From Methylophaga sulfidovorans (GTDB lineage: Bacteria > Pseudomonadota > Gammaproteobacteria > Nitrosococcales > Methylophagaceae), in assembly GCF_900114205.1 (NCBI RefSeq), contig NZ_FOSH01000005.1:175873-239872 (forward strand): a DNA stretch of 64,000 nucleotides. Direction: 5' to 3'. The notes under the pieces were generated by a model. It did no database searches and had not been told where the DNA came from. It saw only the letters and a list, made by a program, of their open reading frames with translations. A program made the position numbers and the translations under genes. Shown in pieces: positions 1 to 8,640 of the stretch; positions within the stretch are counted from its first letter, which is position 1; each line of letters starts with the position of its first letter.

Positions 1-186
1 GCGCATTATGTCGATAAAATTGATATCACCTATAACGGACAACCATTAATCAGTGTTGATGCAGGTATATCTATCAGCGAAGACCCAAGTCTTCGTTTCA
101 CATTCACACCTGAAGAACATGGAAAATTAGAAGCGAAAGTACATGACACTCAGTCAGAAGAATTTGAAATAGAAAAAGACATATAA
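1..186 (+). CDS. SoxYZ-like carrier protein, C-terminal SoxZ domain (5' partial)
   Basis: The reading frame is open from the first base and ends at TAA 184-186, giving 61 residues. The segment KIDITYNGQPLISVDAG followed by SEDPSLRFTF matches the beta-strand pattern of SoxZ, the sulfur-carrier partner of SoxY, with the NG and the (S)xxPxLxF signature. In methylotrophs a fused SoxYZ-like carrier is commonly linked to quinoprotein dehydrogenases, and the H4MPT genes that follow favour that version here. The N-terminal SoxY part lies outside the window, so fusion versus stand-alone SoxZ cannot be decided. A strong terminator follows within 20 bases of the stop. Confidence 0.65.
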   Translation, partial: AHYVDKIDITYNGQPLISVDAGISISEDPSLRFTFTPEEHGKLEAKVHDTQSEEFEIEKDI

Positions 187-202
187 GCTCTAACCCACAA
201 AT

Positions 203-230
203 AAAAAAGGCCGCATTAGCGGCCTTTTTT
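203..230. terminator. Bidirectional rho-independent terminator
   Basis: A perfect hairpin with the GC-rich arm ggccgc and its complement gcggcc around an ATTA-like loop is flanked by A6 on the left and T6 on the right. It therefore serves both the SoxYZ-like gene on the plus strand and the convergent small gene on the minus strand. Confidence 0.9.
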
Positions 231-243
231 ATGCTTGAATATT

Positions 244-603
244 TTATTTATTATGAATACGACATTCTTTATAAGCAGTTTCATTTACTTGTTTGAAAAG
301 TTTTAAACCTTTCTTGATGCTTTTGTCATCTCTGAACTCCGCCCCTTTATCAGCAGGAAGGTTCTTGTACATAAAGCCCGCACTGATATCTTCAAATTCT
401 TTTTCGGAAAAGGCTTCTGCCATTTTATCCGCCACACAAGAACATTTATGAACACCTTCATAAACATTCATTTTAGGATTAGCTTCCATACAATCCATTA
501 CATAATGTACACGGGTTACCGTAGAAAAATCATTGGACATTGCCATTGTTGGCAATAATGCCAAACCTGTAGCAAACAACGTAGCAGCTCCAGCAATTTT
601 CAT
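244..603 (-). CDS. Small periplasmic cysteine-containing protein, function unknown
   Basis: This 119-residue protein has a Sec signal peptide (MKIAGAATLFATGLALLP, probable cleavage after about residue 23). The mature part is small and charged, with four cysteines: C38, a CSC pair at C54 and C56, and C114 near the end. The spacing suggests one or two disulfides or a metal site, but there is no CxxCH haem motif. A good ribosome binding site (AGGAGAG) precedes the ATG. I do not recognise the family. Its position between a SoxYZ-like carrier and methylotrophy genes hints at a role in periplasmic methanol or sulfur oxidation, but that is inference only. Confidence 0.75.
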   Translation of the reverse strand: MKIAGAATLFATGLALLPTMAMSNDFSTVTRVHYVMDCMEANPKMNVYEGVHKCSCVADKMAEAFSEKEFEDISAGFMYKNLPADKGAEFRDDKSIKKGLKLFKQVNETAYKECRIHNK

Positions 604-636
604 TCATTCTCTCCTATAAAATTATTATTCATCTGT

Positions 637-665
637 TTGGATGAGTTGTGACTCGACATTATAAT
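637..665 (+). promoter_or_regulatory. Candidate sigma-70 promoter for the mtdA operon
   Basis: TTGGAT at 637-642 and a perfect TATAAT at 660-665 are separated by 17 bases, about 180 bases upstream of the mtdA start. The -35 box is poor (three of six), so this rests mostly on the -10 box. The 604-843 gap also holds the divergent promoter of the small minus-strand gene. No other structure was recognised there. Confidence 0.35.
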
Positions 666-843
666 ATTAAGTTCCACTTATCCTGATTTTGATACAGAAT
701 TAGATAGATATACTACAGGAATTCTTCATAATCTTCTGCTATGACAGATAGATGAAAAACGCTTTATTTTCACACAAGACCAACATCAGGTAGAATTTCT
801 CGTTCAATCCAGACACTATTCAATACAGGCGGGAGATAGCCAA

Positions 844-1710
844 ATGAAAAAATTGTTATTGCACTTGGATACAGATCCAGTTGCCAGCACCTTCGACCAA
901 GCAGTCGCTTATGATGCCGGCGTCGATAACATTATTGCTCATGGCGGCGCGACACGTGACAATGTCACACCACATGTTCACGGCATGATTTTTACTCGTG
1001 GAGGTAAAAACTTAAAAAATAGCGCCATTTTCATTGGTGGCTCAAATGTTCCTGCCAGTGAGCTGGTCGGCAAAGCTGTTAAAAAAGCATTTTTTGGTCC
1101 CGTCAGTGTATCGGTAATGCTTGATCCTAATGGATCCAATACCACAGCTGCAGCGATCGCCCGAAAAGTTCTGACAGATTATGATGTCAAAGGGAAAAAC
1201 GTTGTTATTTTAGGTTCGGGCCCTGTTGGCCAGAGAACCGCGCTTTACATGCTGAAAGAAGGTGCGAAACAAGTCACCTTAACTTGCCGTAGCATGGAAA
1301 GAAGTAAAGCGACCGTCAAAGAAATGAAAGAACACTACGGCGTTGATGTTTTACCGGGTGAAACACGCAGTGATGAAGCCGTTAAACGTATATTGGCCGA
1401 AGCCAATGTCGTTATTGCTGCCGGACCGGCCGGTGTGTGTGTTGTGCCGGAAATGGCTTTGGAAAATAATACTTCGATTGAAGTCGTTGCTGACGTGAAC
1501 GCAGTACCTCCTCTAGGTGTAGCAGGCATGGAAGTGATGGACAATGGCGCAGAGAAAAATGGCATGCGTTACTACGGTGCTATAGCCATTGGTAACTTCA
1601 AAATGAAAGTCCACCGCGGTGCTATCTCTTCACTTTTCGAAAGTAATGACGCCTTCCTGGATGAAACCACTATTTACGACATTGCCTGCAAGATCGATAA
1701 CGAACAGTGA
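844..1710 (+). CDS. mtdA: NAD(P)-dependent methylene-tetrahydromethanopterin dehydrogenase, MtdA/MtdC type
   Basis: The enzyme oxidises methylene-H4MPT (and, in MtdA, methylene-H4F) to the methenyl form with NAD(P)+ in the cytoplasm, a central step of formaldehyde oxidation in aerobic methylotrophs. The 288-residue length fits. The start KKLLLHLDTD, the segment FFGPVSVSVMLDPNGSNTTAAA (about residues 83-104) and the nucleotide-binding loop GSGPVG at 124-129 align with Methylobacterium MtdA as I remember it. MtdB lacks the DTD start and has instead HMLxPxKHxSPFD, which the paralogue downstream carries. MtdC of planctomycetes is the alternative assignment. GGGAGA lies 9 bases before the ATG. The stop overlaps the next gene's GTG, so they are translationally coupled. 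Confidence 0.75.
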   Translation: MKKLLLHLDTDPVASTFDQAVAYDAGVDNIIAHGGATRDNVTPHVHGMIFTRGGKNLKNSAIFIGGSNVPASELVGKAVKKAFFGPVSVSVMLDPNGSNTTAAAIARKVLTDYDVKGKNVVILGSGPVGQRTALYMLKEGAKQVTLTCRSMERSKATVKEMKEHYGVDVLPGETRSDEAVKRILAEANVVIAAGPAGVCVVPEMALENNTSIEVVADVNAVPPLGVAGMEVMDNGAEKNGMRYYGAIAIGNFKMKVHRGAISSLFESNDAFLDETTIYDIACKIDNEQ

Positions 1711-2741
1711 AACAACAAACTGCTGAAGCTGAAAGCCTGATGGTAATGTCATCTGTCACCGTTCAGGCTCCAGCAAGGCTTCACCTTGGATTTCTTGATT
1801 TAAATGCTGAGATTGGGCGCAAGTTCGGTAGTATCGGACTTGCGATCAATAGTCATCACACTACGATACAAATATCATCTGCTGAAAGTTTCAGTATTGA
1901 AGGTGACTGCCTGACAGATGATTTGCAACTGAAAATCAGCCAAATTTGCCAGCGATTTTATGATAGTTTCGGTCACCAAATTCCTTCTGCAAATCGTCGT
2001 ATCAGTATTCGTTTAAAAACGGTTATCCCAGCACACTCTGGTCTGGGTTCAGGCACACAACTAGCCCTCACGCTAGGTACAGCCCTTGCCAAATTTCATA
2101 GTTTATCCATTAACACACCGTCATTAGCTAAAGAGTTAGGCAGAGGTAAACGTTCAGGTATCGGTATTGCTACATTTGATCGTGGTGGCTTTGTGATTGA
2201 TGGTGGTCTTAAACCAAATCAGACCGTTCCCCCCATACTTACACACATCGATTTCCCCACTGACTGGAAAATCGTATTGGTAATGGATCCTCATCATCAG
2301 GGCATTCATGGCGCAGCCGAGTTACAAGCGTTCAAAGAACTTCCCATTTTTCCTCAAGCTAATGCGCGTTTGATCAGCCACATTACCTTAATGCAGTTAT
2401 TACCTTCTTTAATCGAACAGTCTGCTGACGAATTCGGCAAAGCGATTACTGATATTCAGGGATTGATTGGTGATCATTTTGCTCAAGCACAAGGAGGTCG
2501 CTATACCAGCAAACGTGTCGAGGCCTGTTTATTACATGCTCAAAAACTGGGGCATACCGGTATCGCACAAAGCTCTTGGGGACCAACCGGATGTATCTTT
2601 GTTGAAAATGGCATACAAGCAAAACAATTAATTCAAGAACTGGAACAGTTTGTCGACAATACTTTTTCTGATGACAACACACCTACTTTTATCCAAACAT
2701 CTGCAGATAATCGTGGTGCAGTTATTGAATCCACTATGTAA
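1707..2741 (+). CDS. Beta-ribofuranosylaminobenzene 5'-phosphate synthase (H4MPT biosynthesis)
   Basis: This enzyme condenses phosphoribosyl pyrophosphate with p-hydroxybenzoate or p-aminobenzoate, the first committed step of methanopterin biosynthesis. The APARLHLGFLDL opening and the GHMP-type glycine loop PAHSGLGSGTQ (residues 108-118) are family hallmarks, and GKRSGIGIATFDRGGFVIDG in the middle is also typical. Translation may start at GTG 1707, overlapping the mtdA stop (GTGA), or at ATG 1740 or 1746, which would place the conserved APARLH motif nearer the N-terminus as in relatives. The gene is sandwiched between two dehydrogenases that use the cofactor it helps make. Confidence 0.85.
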   Translation: MKQQTAEAESLMVMSSVTVQAPARLHLGFLDLNAEIGRKFGSIGLAINSHHTTIQISSAESFSIEGDCLTDDLQLKISQICQRFYDSFGHQIPSANRRISIRLKTVIPAHSGLGSGTQLALTLGTALAKFHSLSINTPSLAKELGRGKRSGIGIATFDRGGFVIDGGLKPNQTVPPILTHIDFPTDWKIVLVMDPHHQGIHGAAELQAFKELPIFPQANARLISHITLMQLLPSLIEQSADEFGKAITDIQGLIGDHFAQAQGGRYTSKRVEACLLHAQKLGHTGIAQSSWGPTGCIFVENGIQAKQLIQELEQFVDNTFSDDNTPTFIQTSADNRGAVIESTM

Positions 2742-2796
2742 GTGTGGCTATTATCATAACTTCAGCCGTAATTTGATTTTATTATAAGGATTTATT

Positions 2797-3702
2797 ATGT
2801 CCAAACGTTCGATTATTCACATGCTCAACCCGATGAAGCACAACAGTCCATTTGACATCAATATGGCGTTAGATGCTGGTTATGATGTACTTATTCCATA
2901 CTCTCATGTTGAGTTAAGTGAAGTCGCGGGATTAACCCAAGATGCTATATTTTCTCGCGGCCCTTCTGGCGTGAAAAAAACAGGTATGTTCATTGGTGGC
3001 CGTGATATCGGATTAGCTATGGACATGCTGGAATCAGCCAAAAAATCAATGGTGCCACCTTTTGAAATTTCAGTATTTGCTGATCCAAGTGGTGCATTTA
3101 CCACCGCAGCGGCTTTGGTCGCTTGTGTCGAACGTGAGTTAAAAAACAAATTTCAGCAAGAATTAAAAGGGGCTAAAGCCGTTGTATTTGGCGGGACAGG
3201 TCCAGTAGGTATTGCAACTGCAGTCATTGCTGCACTTCAAGGTGCTGAAACAGCGATTGTTGATCACTTTTCTATTGATACAGCACTGGAATTTGCTGCA
3301 GAAGCTAAAAAACGTTATGACGTTGACTTACGTGGAACAACCGCTGCATCAGATGCTGACAAAGCTCGCCTTTTATCCGATGCCGATATAGTTTTCTGTG
3401 CAGCAAAAGCCGGGGTTCAGGTATTGAATGCGTCTGTTTTGCATGATGCGACGAAACTGAAAGTTGCCGGCGATGTAAATGCTGTTTCCCCTCTTGGCAT
3501 TGAGGGCGTCGAATTAATGGACTTCGGTGCTCCTTTAATTCATGCAACTAATTCACCTGATGCAGTAGGGATTGGAGCCTTAGCTATTGGTGATATCAAA
3601 TACAAATTACAGCAAGCCTTACTGAGAGAAACCTTAGAATCAGAAAAGCCTGTGTATCTTGATTTCCGTAATGCATTTGAAGGTGCTCGTAAACTGGTAT
3701 AA
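2797..3702 (+). CDS. mtdB: NAD(P)-dependent methylene-tetrahydromethanopterin dehydrogenase MtdB
   Basis: MtdB converts methylene-H4MPT to methenyl-H4MPT. The 301-residue protein opens with SIIHMLNPMKHNSPFDINMA, which matches the start of Methylobacterium MtdB, and it carries SLTQDAIFSR-like (GLTQDAIFSRGP), VFADPSGAFTTAAA and the dinucleotide loop GGTGPVG at 132-138. The DVNAVSPLGIEG segment corresponds to the family's DVNAVPPxGIxG motif. It is a paralogue of the gene at 844. ATAAGGA lies a short distance before the ATG. The ATP-grasp gene follows 12 bases after the stop, so the two are probably cotranscribed. Confidence 0.9.
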   Translation: MSKRSIIHMLNPMKHNSPFDINMALDAGYDVLIPYSHVELSEVAGLTQDAIFSRGPSGVKKTGMFIGGRDIGLAMDMLESAKKSMVPPFEISVFADPSGAFTTAAALVACVERELKNKFQQELKGAKAVVFGGTGPVGIATAVIAALQGAETAIVDHFSIDTALEFAAEAKKRYDVDLRGTTAASDADKARLLSDADIVFCAAKAGVQVLNASVLHDATKLKVAGDVNAVSPLGIEGVELMDFGAPLIHATNSPDAVGIGALAIGDIKYKLQQALLRETLESEKPVYLDFRNAFEGARKLV

Positions 3703-3714
3703 CTTCATCAAGCT

Positions 3715-4827
3715 ATGCCGCAAGAGCAGTTACCTTTACTCATATTTGCCCAAACTGCTCGATTTATTGCACAGTCCGCGGCTCAACTCGGATATCAGAC
3801 CTGGGTTGCGGACTGTTTTGCAGATACAGACACACAGCGTGTTTCAGATCGACTGGTTCATTTACCTTCCTTAGACCAACTAACAACAGACTCTTTGCTT
3901 TCATCCTTACATTCGCTAAGCCAGCAACAGCCTTGTTGGTTGATTTTTGGAGCGGGCATCGAACGTTTTTATCCCGTTCTGAAACAGTTACCCCCTCATA
4001 TTCAACCATTAGGTAATAACTTCCAGACATTTGAACTGTTGCGATCAGCCGATCAATTTTTTCCATTACTCGACGAGCTCGGCATTGCTTATCCTGAGAC
4101 TCACTTCATCAGCCCTGCTGACAAAAATAAAATCTGGCTAAACAAGAACCTGAAAAGTTGTGGTGGCAGCCATATTAAATACGCAAATCATCACCCTGAT
4201 AACCAGGTCATATTTCAAGAATATATCGAAGGTACATCTGCTTCAGTAAGCTTTATTGCTGATGGATATGCTGCATCAATCCTTGGATTTAATAAACAGA
4301 TTCACGACAAACAAAGCTTCGTGTTACAACAGCTTATTAATCAGATTGATCTCACACCATCTTCTATACAAAAAGTAGCAACAGCATTGCAGCGACTTAT
4401 TACCGCAACGGGCTTTAAAGGCTTTGGTAGTCTCGATTTTCTTGTTGATGACGCTGACAATATCTACATTCTTGAATTGAATCCAAGAATATCTGCCTCG
4501 GCAGAACTCTATTCCAACTCAGGTGATATTTTACATAGCCATATTCAAGCTTCTATGGGCATCTTGCCAGATGAGCTGGGATATACATACAAACACTCAA
4601 CAAACACTCGAGCACTGTCTTACCTATTTGCAGATAAACACTATCGTGCTCGTGAAAATACAAACTGGCCAAGCCAGGCTCACGATATCCCCTCTAGCAG
4701 TCAGATGATTTATCCAGGTCAACCTATCTGTACATTGATCATCGATGCTAAATCCGAACAAGCTTGCCAGAACATTCGTCATCAACTGGAAACTGAGATA
4801 GTGAAAAATTGTCTCTATTCTGCTTGA
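3715..4827 (+). CDS. ATP-grasp ligase, probable methanopterin-pathway enzyme
   Basis: The 370-residue protein has the ATP-grasp layout: an N-terminal preATP-grasp region with AQTARFIAQSAAQLGYQTWVAD (Rossmann-like), LKSCGGSHI at 147-155 for the nucleotide, QEYIEGTS at 168-175, a metal-site DFLVD at 241-245 and ELNPR at 254-258. ATP-grasp enzymes ligate a carboxylate to an amine or thiol. ATP-grasp proteins occur in the C1 gene clusters of methylotrophs and glutamate ligases decorate methanopterins in archaea, so a ligation step in H4MPT assembly is likely, but the substrate is inferred. It starts 12 bases after mtdB. Confidence 0.75.
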   Translation: MPQEQLPLLIFAQTARFIAQSAAQLGYQTWVADCFADTDTQRVSDRLVHLPSLDQLTTDSLLSSLHSLSQQQPCWLIFGAGIERFYPVLKQLPPHIQPLGNNFQTFELLRSADQFFPLLDELGIAYPETHFISPADKNKIWLNKNLKSCGGSHIKYANHHPDNQVIFQEYIEGTSASVSFIADGYAASILGFNKQIHDKQSFVLQQLINQIDLTPSSIQKVATALQRLITATGFKGFGSLDFLVDDADNIYILELNPRISASAELYSNSGDILHSHIQASMGILPDELGYTYKHSTNTRALSYLFADKHYRARENTNWPSQAHDIPSSSQMIYPGQPICTLIIDAKSEQACQNIRHQLETEIVKNCLYSA

Positions 4828-4883
4828 AAATAGCAGAGACTCTACCCATATTAACCGTGATTCATTAAGACAGGATTGAATGC

Positions 4884-5765
4884 ATGAAACGCATATTACT
4901 TTTTCTTGGCACCAATATAGCTGTACTAGCCGTATTAAGCATTACAATGAGACTGCTAGGTATAGATAGCCTATTGGATGAGCAAGGTGTTGGCCTTGAT
5001 ATGAATGCCTTGATTATCTATGCAGCTGTTATTGGCTTTAGTGGCTCGATTATCTCACTACTTATTTCAAAATGGACAGCGAAACATCTGACAGGAGCTC
5101 AGGTCATTGAGCAACCTAAAAATGATAGCGAACGTTGGTTGGTCAATACGGTTAAACGTTTAGCTCAACAAGCAAATATTGGTATGCCAGAAGTCGCTGT
5201 CTACAACTCTCCGCAACCGAATGCATTTGCTACCGGAGCAAATAAAAATAATGCTCTTGTCGCCGTAAGCACAGGTCTTATGCAATCGATGACCCAAGAG
5301 GAAGTGGAAGCTGTGCTGGCGCATGAGGTAAGCCATATTGCTAACGGTGATATGGTGACAATGGCATTAATTCAGGGGGTAGTGAATACCTTCGTTATCG
5401 TTTTATCTCGCGTTATTGGTCATATCGTCGATAGAACAGTATTTAAGGTAGAACGTGGCCATGGTCCGGCATTCTGGATTACCTCAATTATTGCAGAACT
5501 GGTTCTGGGTATTCTGGCCAGTATCATTGTGATGTGGTTCAGCCGTCAACGAGAATTCCGGGCTGATGCCGGTGCGGCAAGTCTGGTGGGTGCGCCTAAG
5601 ATGGTGGCAGCACTCCAACGCTTAGCAGGAACATCAACCGAACCTTTACCTGATCAACTTCATGCTATGGGTATCTCTGGAGGCAAAGGTGGCGGTCTGT
5701 CAGCGTTATTTATGACACATCCACCATTAGAAGAGCGTATCAACGCCTTACGTGGGAACCGATAA
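4884..5765 (+). CDS. htpX: Membrane zinc metalloprotease HtpX
   Basis: HtpX is an inner-membrane M48 protease that degrades misfolded membrane proteins alongside FtsH. The 293-residue length equals that of E. coli HtpX. Two N-terminal membrane segments lie at about residues 4-24 and 42-62, the zinc motif HEVSH is at 147-151, two further membrane spans follow, and [12 protein letters not shown] provides the third zinc ligand. CAGGATTG precedes the ATG. It follows the ATP-grasp gene by 56 bases and is closed by a strong terminator. In E. coli the gene is under Cpx control. No Cpx box was sought successfully here. Confidence 0.95.
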   Translation: MKRILLFLGTNIAVLAVLSITMRLLGIDSLLDEQGVGLDMNALIIYAAVIGFSGSIISLLISKWTAKHLTGAQVIEQPKNDSERWLVNTVKRLAQQANIGMPEVAVYNSPQPNAFATGANKNNALVAVSTGLMQSMTQEEVEAVLAHEVSHIANGDMVTMALIQGVVNTFVIVLSRVIGHIVDRTVFKVERGHGPAFWITSIIAELVLGILASIIVMWFSRQREFRADAGAASLVGAPKMVAALQRLAGTSTEPLPDQLHAMGISGGKGGGLSALFMTHPPLEERINALRGNR

Positions 5766-5773
5766 TCATTAAT

Positions 5774-5802
5774 AAAAAGCCGGGCTAAGCCCGGCTTTTT
5801 TT
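5774..5802. terminator. Bidirectional terminator between htpX and fimX-like gene
   Basis: Arms aagccgggc and gcccggctt surround a TAA loop, with A5 before and T7 after. The genes converge here, so both strands are served. Confidence 0.9.
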
Positions 5803-5805
5803 ATA

Positions 5806-7896
5806 TTAAAGCTCATCATCCTCAAAGTTATAGTTCATCTCGGCAGATGGCTCATGAATATAATAACCTTGGGCATAATCCACACCTAAACGCCACAGTA
5901 GCGCTAAACTATTAGCATCAGACACAAATTCAGCAATAGAGCGTTTACCCGCCTCTTTGGTCATCTCAATAATCGCTTTAACGGCGGCCTGATTTTCAGC
6001 ATCATGTGCCATATTTTCAACAAACGTACCGTTGATCTTCAGATAATCCACATTAAAGGCTTTCAGACTATTGGAGAAATCAATACCTGAACCGAAATGC
6101 TCTAAGCCAAATTCACAGCCTAAACTCTGTAAGCGTTCAATCACATGACTGACTTGATCAACATTATCGATCGCCATTGTCTCACTGACTTCAAAGATAA
6201 GTGCTTGTGCATTCAGTTGCTGAGCTGATAAGGATGCAGACAACCAGTCAACGAAGGCTTCTTCATGCAGACTTTGTTCTGATAACTTGATAAAGAAACG
6301 CGTTTTAGGAAAACGTTGACGATGAATGGTTAATGCTTTTAATGCACTTCGAATCACCCACTTATCAACTTCCGTCATCATCTTTAACTGAACGGCATGA
6401 TGAATAAATTTATCTGCAGCGATAAATTCATCATTAATTTGCAGTCGAAGCAAGACCTCATAAAATTCCTGCTCTTCACCGTGTAAGCTTACGATGGGTT
6501 GATAGAACAGGATAAATTTATCTTGCTGCAGTGCAGTTTGCAGTTGCTTATGCCAGGCTTCGCTCGACTGTTGTTCAATTTCACTGGTTTGAGCATGAAA
6601 GCGCATCACCCGATTGCCACCGGCATGCTGTGCTTTCATCGCTGCCCTGTCTGCATTTTCTAACACAGCCTCAGCTGTTAGCTGACTTTCATTAATTCGG
6701 GCGATACCAATACTACAATGTAAATCAATCTTTTTACCTGCCACATGCGATACATACTCATCAATGGTTCTGCGGAAAGATTCAGCTCGCTCATCAATAT
6801 AGGTATCATCATGATTAGGGACGATAATCGCAAACACCTGATCACCGTAATGACCAATGATTTCATCTTCAGCAAGCTTATTCTGTAATAAGTCAGACAC
6901 ACTTTTTAGAATGACTTCACTGGTACCCAATCCCACTTTTTCTTTAATTGATAAAAAGTCATCCAGCGTGAGATATAGAAGCTGAGCATCGCCTTCACCT
7001 TCAGCTGCTCGACGTACTGTTTTTTCTAACTCATCAATAAAACGGCTTCGGTTGTATAACCCGGTAAGCTGATCATGCTCATCAACAATGGTGACAACGG
7101 GAGGAGTCTGCTCATTGAGTACTGTGTCATCACGAATAACAACTTGTGTGCAGTCCTCGCCTTCTACACGGGCATGACTAAACTGAATTTCTGCTTTAAA
7201 TGTCACACCATTTGCCGTAAGCCCATGTCCCATCAAAGTCACTGGCGGCGCATCTGGCTGTTCCGTAAATTGTCTGAATACGGCTTTAAACTTAGGATGA
7301 TCATCTGCACTGAATAAATCCAGAATAGGTAATCCGGCAACATCTTCTGATTCCTGATAACCAAACAGATCTAAATAAGCTTGATTCACATAGATATGCA
7401 TTCCTTCATGCATATAAGCAACGGCATCTCTTGAGCTATCTAAAAGCGTTCTGGAGCGCTTCTCACTTTCTCTCAGAGCCCGTTCATTACGCCTTGCCAG
7501 ACGTCGTATGAAAAGATTATCAATCTCACGATTAATCACAAATTGCAGGCGCGGTTTATCCTCAAATAACACAATGTCTTTCGCGTTTGTTGTGAAATAG
7601 TCCGCTTCATGGGTTTTATCATCGGTAATGATGATACAAGGCAAGTCTTTATCTAAATGTTGAATCAGATTGAGAATATCCATAGGCTGGACATCAGCTA
7701 CATGTTCACGGCATAAGATCAATTCCCAATTCTGGGCTGATAACAGCTTTTCAATCGCGGCAGGCTTATCTTCCCTTGTCGCCCGGACAGCATGACCTGC
7801 ACTTCGCAGCACATTGACAATCACGTCTGCATCCGTCAAAGAGCTATCAATAATCAGTACACGTAAAATGCCTTCTGCTCTCGCCACAGTCGCCAC
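5806..7896 (-). CDS. fimX: FimX-like degenerate GGDEF-EAL cyclic-di-GMP receptor
   Basis: The 696-residue protein has a receiver-like domain (about 12-125) without a clear acceptor aspartate, a PAS domain (about 145-260), a GGDEF domain (about 275-433) and an EAL domain (about 450-690). Both output domains are degenerate: GGDEF reads HYGDQ (349-353), EAL reads EVL (480-482) and the DDFG metal motif reads EHFG (599-602). Pseudomonas aeruginosa FimX has this same order, nearly the same length and likewise lost catalytic motifs. There it binds c-di-GMP through the EAL domain to control type IV pilus assembly and twitching. A receptor role without enzyme activity is therefore likely. It sits one base after plsC at the end of the glyQS run. 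Confidence 0.85.
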   Translation of the reverse strand: MATVARAEGILRVLIIDSSLTDADVIVNVLRSAGHAVRATREDKPAAIEKLLSAQNWELILCREHVADVQPMDILNLIQHLDKDLPCIIITDDKTHEADYFTTNAKDIVLFEDKPRLQFVINREIDNLFIRRLARRNERALRESEKRSRTLLDSSRDAVAYMHEGMHIYVNQAYLDLFGYQESEDVAGLPILDLFSADDHPKFKAVFRQFTEQPDAPPVTLMGHGLTANGVTFKAEIQFSHARVEGEDCTQVVIRDDTVLNEQTPPVVTIVDEHDQLTGLYNRSRFIDELEKTVRRAAEGEGDAQLLYLTLDDFLSIKEKVGLGTSEVILKSVSDLLQNKLAEDEIIGHYGDQVFAIIVPNHDDTYIDERAESFRRTIDEYVSHVAGKKIDLHCSIGIARINESQLTAEAVLENADRAAMKAQHAGGNRVMRFHAQTSEIEQQSSEAWHKQLQTALQQDKFILFYQPIVSLHGEEQEFYEVLLRLQINDEFIAADKFIHHAVQLKMMTEVDKWVIRSALKALTIHRQRFPKTRFFIKLSEQSLHEEAFVDWLSASLSAQQLNAQALIFEVSETMAIDNVDQVSHVIERLQSLGCEFGLEHFGSGIDFSNSLKAFNVDYLKINGTFVENMAHDAENQAAVKAIIEMTKEAGKRSIAEFVSDANSLALLWRLGVDYAQGYYIHEPSAEMNYNFEDDEL

Positions 7897-8640
7897 CTAT
7901 TGTTCTTTCTTTTTATCCAGAAGCATCGGTTTCTTCCCTTCCAGTTTGGTCTGTTGTAGTTCCATCCAATCAAACAACTGTTGATTTAACTCGGCTGCAG
8001 AAACAGTATCGGTTGCGATTTTTTTACCTATAGTCATTTTTATCACACCGGGATATTTCAAAAAACCATGTTTAGGCCATGATTTTCCCGCATCATGACA
8101 CACTGGAATAACGGGATAGCCAGTTTCTTTTGCCAGTCTGGCGCCACCAATACCAAAGCGACCAATATAACCTTTTGCTATTCTTGTACCTTCGGGAAAA
8201 ATAACAACCCAGGCACCAGATGTTAAACGATCTAAGCCTTGCTCTATCACTTGATTCAGCGCTTTTCGTCCTGCTTTACGGTCTATTGCAATAGGGTTTA
8301 GAGATGCTAATCCCCAACCAAAAAACGGAATCCAGAATAATTCACGTTTCAACACCCAGACCTGAGGCGGAAAAACAGCCTGTAATGCCAGGGTTTCCCA
8401 CGAGGATTGATGTTTACATATAATCACTGCGGGCTCATCACCGATATGCTGACGACCTTCAACTTCAAGTTTTACCTGACAAATTTTGTCCAGTAACCAG
8501 ATATTGGATTTCGCCCACTGACTGACCACGGCATAACGCCATTTAAAGGGTAAAGGCCATAATAGAACGCCTAAACAGGAAAATAATACCGCGGTGACCG
8601 AATGTAAAATAAAGAAAATAGTGGAGCGAATATAGATCAT
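7897..8640 (-). CDS. plsC: 1-acyl-sn-glycerol-3-phosphate acyltransferase family protein
   Basis: Members move an acyl chain to lysophosphatidic acid at the inner membrane. The 247-residue protein has an N-terminal membrane segment (about 5-30) and the block IV-type FPEGTR at 148-153. The catalytic box is H77-QSSW-E82, so the usual aspartate of HX4D is glutamate. I recall KHQSxWET in similar proteins next to glyS in other gammaproteobacteria, so the change is probably a subfamily trait. ATGA overlap with gmhB upstream indicates coupling. Confidence 0.85.
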   Translation of the reverse strand: MIYIRSTIFFILHSVTAVLFSCLGVLLWPLPFKWRYAVVSQWAKSNIWLLDKICQVKLEVEGRQHIGDEPAVIICKHQSSWETLALQAVFPPQVWVLKRELFWIPFFGWGLASLNPIAIDRKAGRKALNQVIEQGLDRLTSGAWVVIFPEGTRIAKGYIGRFGIGGARLAKETGYPVIPVCHDAGKSWPKHGFLKYPGVIKMTIGKKIATDTVSAAELNQQLFDWMELQQTKLEGKKPMLLDKKKEQ

